From Flavobacteriia bacterium (GTDB taxonomy: Bacteria > Bacteroidota > Bacteroidia > Flavobacteriales > Flavobacteriaceae), in NCBI GenBank assembly GCA_030626085.1, contig DAOUPQ010000015.1, forward strand, positions 1 through 17,045: a DNA stretch of 17,045 nt, in the 5' to 3' direction. Position numbers and translations under genes: made by a program. The notes beneath the pieces are model-generated. The model was not told the DNA's origin, searched no databases, and saw only the letters and a program-made list of their open reading frames with translations. Shown here one piece after another: positions 15,347-17,045 of the stretch (its first letter is position 1; each line of letters starts with the position of its first letter).

Positions 15347-16510
15347 ATGCAATATAAATTTTATATAGTTCTATTATTCAGTCTATTATCAATAAGTATT
15401 TATGCTCAGGATAATTGGATGTTAAAGGGTTATATAAAAGGAATGACAGCAATGCAGACTATTGATGATGGTGGAATGTCGATTGAAAATACACTTCATA
15501 ACCGTTTTGATCTTAAATGGTATATCAATGATAATTTTACGTTTACAGCAGGTTTGCGCAACAGAATAATTGCCGGTAATAATGTAACACTTATTCCTAA
15601 TTATAGTGATTATATTGGTAGGGATGTAGGTTATTTTGATCTGTCGTGGGTTTGGGCAGATGAGAATTCTTGGATTGGCATTTCACAACTTGACAGGTTG
15701 ATGATAGATTATTCGGTTGGAAATTTTCAGGTTACTTTAGGTCGGCAAAGAATTAACTGGGGGCAAACTTTTGTTTGGAACCCAAACGACCTTTTTAATA
15801 CCTATTCGTATTTTGATTTTGATTATGAAGAAAAACCCGGTAGTGATGCTGTGAGATTGCAATACTATATTGGAGAATCGAGTAAAATTGAATTATCAAC
15901 TTCAATAAATTATGATGATAAAATAACTTCGGCTTTGTTATACCGATTTAATACACATGGATATGATATTCAGTTCTTAGGTGGGGTTTTTACTGAAAGT
16001 GATTATATTATTGGTGGTGGCTGGTCAGGCAGTATTGCCGGTGGAGGTTTTTGTGGTGAGATGACCTATTATCATCCCATGGAAGATTCTTCAGAAGAAA
16101 GTGGTACGATAACTGCCACATTACATTATGATTATACTTTTAAAAATTCTCTAAATCTACAGTTTGAAACACTTTACAATGGTTTTGGTGCCGATGATAT
16201 GTCAGGAGGTTTGGGAGAAGTGATCTTTATGGATCTAAGTCCGAAAAATCTTTTCCCAACCAAAGTTGCACTTTTTGGAAGTGGAGGTTATCAATTAAGT
16301 CCTTTGATTAACCTTATGCTGGCAGGAATGTACGGTCCACAGGGTAATTTTGTGTATTTTGGGCCTACACTTAGCTATTCTATGTCAGATACTTTTGAGC
16401 TGGCAGTGATTGGGCAGTACTATTCAATGGATAGAGTAAATGATGCGGATGGAAATTCATTACCCAATAGTGGGAGTGCATTATTTGTTAGGTTAAAATG
16501 GAGTTTTTAA
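15347..16510 (+). CDS. Predicted outer-membrane beta-barrel protein (DUF1302-like pattern)
   Basis: A 387-residue exported protein from the ATG at 15347; an upstream TTG at 15329 would add six residues before the signal peptide and is less likely. The signal peptide is about 1-20 (FYIVLLFSLLSISIYA, cleaved before QDN). The mature chain shows alternating polar/hydrophobic strands with many aromatic girdle residues and ends in aromatic LKWSF, the usual barrel C-terminal strand ending in Phe. The most distinctive block is LGRQRINWGQTFVWNPNDLF (131-150), followed by SYFDFDYEEKPGSDA (154-168). A GRQ-x2-WG motif also occurs in DUF1302-type barrels, which sit beside LolA-like and RND exporter genes in other bacteria; that parallel is from memory. 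It is the last gene of the TetR operon and probably the outer-membrane end of the export route. It could also be a porin or an assembly factor. Confidence 0.78.
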   Translation: MQYKFYIVLLFSLLSISIYAQDNWMLKGYIKGMTAMQTIDDGGMSIENTLHNRFDLKWYINDNFTFTAGLRNRIIAGNNVTLIPNYSDYIGRDVGYFDLSWVWADENSWIGISQLDRLMIDYSVGNFQVTLGRQRINWGQTFVWNPNDLFNTYSYFDFDYEEKPGSDAVRLQYYIGESSKIELSTSINYDDKITSALLYRFNTHGYDIQFLGGVFTESDYIIGGGWSGSIAGGGFCGEMTYYHPMEDSSEESGTITATLHYDYTFKNSLNLQFETLYNGFGADDMSGGLGEVIFMDLSPKNLFPTKVALFGSGGYQLSPLINLMLAGMYGPQGNFVYFGPTLSYSMSDTFELAVIGQYYSMDRVNDADGNSLPNSGSALFVRLKWSF

Positions 16511-16558
16511 ATACTTGATTTTTTTGGGTTATAAATTATCATTATTAATGTTATCCGG

Positions 16559-16586
16559 AAAATACACCTTATAAAAGTGTATTTTT
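16559..16586 (+). terminator. Probable rho-independent terminator of the TetR-barrel operon
   Basis: AAAATACAC (16559-16567) pairs perfectly with GTGTATTTT (16577-16585) around a 9-base loop, ending in a run of five T. It lies about 50 bp after the barrel stop, the expected place. The stem is AT-rich, so moderately stable. Confidence 0.65.
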
Positions 16587-16594
16587 GTATGGAT

Positions 16595-17002
16595 ATAACG
16601 AGTTGGGTTTAATGCGGAAAATCCTCAAAAACAACACTATTTTAGTCTTTTAAATCAAACTTTTGAGCAACTTTGCGGAAATGAAATATTACAGCGGAAT
16701 TTGAAAAGCAAAGCGGAATAAAAAAGGAAACGGGAAATCCAAAAACAGCGGAAAAAAAGTAATGCGGAATTGAAAAGCATGACGGAAAAATAAAGAGAAC
16801 GGAATTATCACTAAAACGGTAAACTCGGCTTTGCGGACTTTTCCAATCTGAAACGGAAACAAATTGTTGCGGAAAGTTTTAAAAGCAAAACGGAAAATGC
16901 ACTAAAACCCAACATTGGTTAAAATTTATAACGGGTTTTGGCTAAATTCAAAGGTTTATGTACTTTTATGGTGGATATTTTTCCTGCGGAAAATTATCCA
17001 CA
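16595..17002. repeat. CGGAA-rich non-coding repeat region
   Basis: From 16511 to the window end I see no convincing gene. After the terminator, CGGAA recurs on the + strand: GCGGAA at 16614, 16675, 16694, 16713, 16748, 16764, 16869 and 16986, and ACGGAA at 16782, 16799, 16853 and 16890. A variant GCGGAC is at 16833. A thirteenth CGGAA at 16556 just precedes the terminator. No TTCCG occurs apart from that in the palindromic TCCGGA there, so the bias is strand-specific. Three partial longer units, CGGAA then AAAAGC then CGGAA, start near 16695, 16765 and 16870. GTTGGGTTTAATGC (16602-16615) and GCACTAAAACCCAAC (16899-16913) are nearly inverted copies, and ATAACG-GTT motifs at 16595 and 16928 are direct copies. 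A DnaA-box match TTATCCACA is at 16994-17002, and AACCGT occurs three times at 17008-17036. No known element was recognised. Confidence 0.7.
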
Positions 17003-17045
17003 CTTTTAACCGTTAAAAAATCTTAACCGTAACCGTCAAACTGTC

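Noticed and set aside
16602..16913. Integron attC site
   Set aside because: GTTGGGT fits the core site, but the partner ACCCAAC is in the wrong order and about 300 bp away, and no integrase is visible.
16994..17002. Replication origin suggested by a perfect DnaA box TTATCCACA
   Set aside because: Only one box is seen, with no cluster, no clear unwinding element and no dnaA/dnaN neighbour; nine-base matches occur by chance.
16595..17002. CRISPR array or tandem repeat
   Set aside because: The repeated motif is short (5-6 bases), spacing is irregular and no constant repeat/spacer lengths exist.

Overview
The window is AT-rich DNA that looks like a Bacteroidota (Flavobacteriia or Bacteroidia-type) chromosome. 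The signs are a ClpS adaptor preceded at 3 bp by a PrmA C-terminus, a three-gene acyl-CoA carboxylase with a free biotin carrier, a TAnnTTTG-type -7 promoter element, weak Shine-Dalgarno sequences, and a Bacteroidota-style hypothetical protein at the left edge. No rRNA, tRNA or CRISPR was seen.

Left part (1-5.03 kb, + strand): part of a type I restriction-modification locus. A hypothetical protein resembling DUF3843 is followed after 10 bp by a BRO-N/DinD-like antirepressor-type protein. After a 181-bp gap with a 24-bp direct repeat comes an EcoEI-type HsdR. No HsdM or HsdS is present in the window, so they must lie to the left or be missing.

Scar (5.03-6.33 kb, + strand): the first half of an IS4-like DDE transposase runs at about 5885-5900 directly into the last ~45 residues of what looks like PrmA (ribosomal protein L11 methyltransferase), followed by intact clpS. 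This is a junction between the accessory island and the conserved backbone, and it decapitates prmA. A 14-bp perfect hairpin terminator separates clpS from the convergent operon.

Central part (6.38-10.64 kb, - strand): a biotin carrier, biotin carboxylase and carboxyltransferase form a probable propionyl-CoA carboxylase operon. Upstream of it on the same strand is a small SAM-dependent methyltransferase.

Right part (10.73-16.51 kb, + strand): a TetR-family regulator with a near-perfect palindromic operator on its own -7 box leads a tight six-gene operon. The order is TetR, LolA-like periplasmic protein, two FtsX/LolC-type permeases, LolD/MacB-type ATPase, and a predicted outer-membrane beta-barrel. 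Together they supply an inner-membrane extractor, a periplasmic lipid or lipoprotein carrier and an outer-membrane end point. I infer an inducible envelope-spanning lipid/lipoprotein export route parallel to canonical Lol. This is the best candidate for an undescribed system in the window.

Right end (16.51-17.05 kb): non-coding. After an operon terminator there is a roughly 430-bp region packed with CGGAA motifs on one strand only, with partial longer repeats and bracketing inverted and direct repeats. I cannot assign it to a known element.
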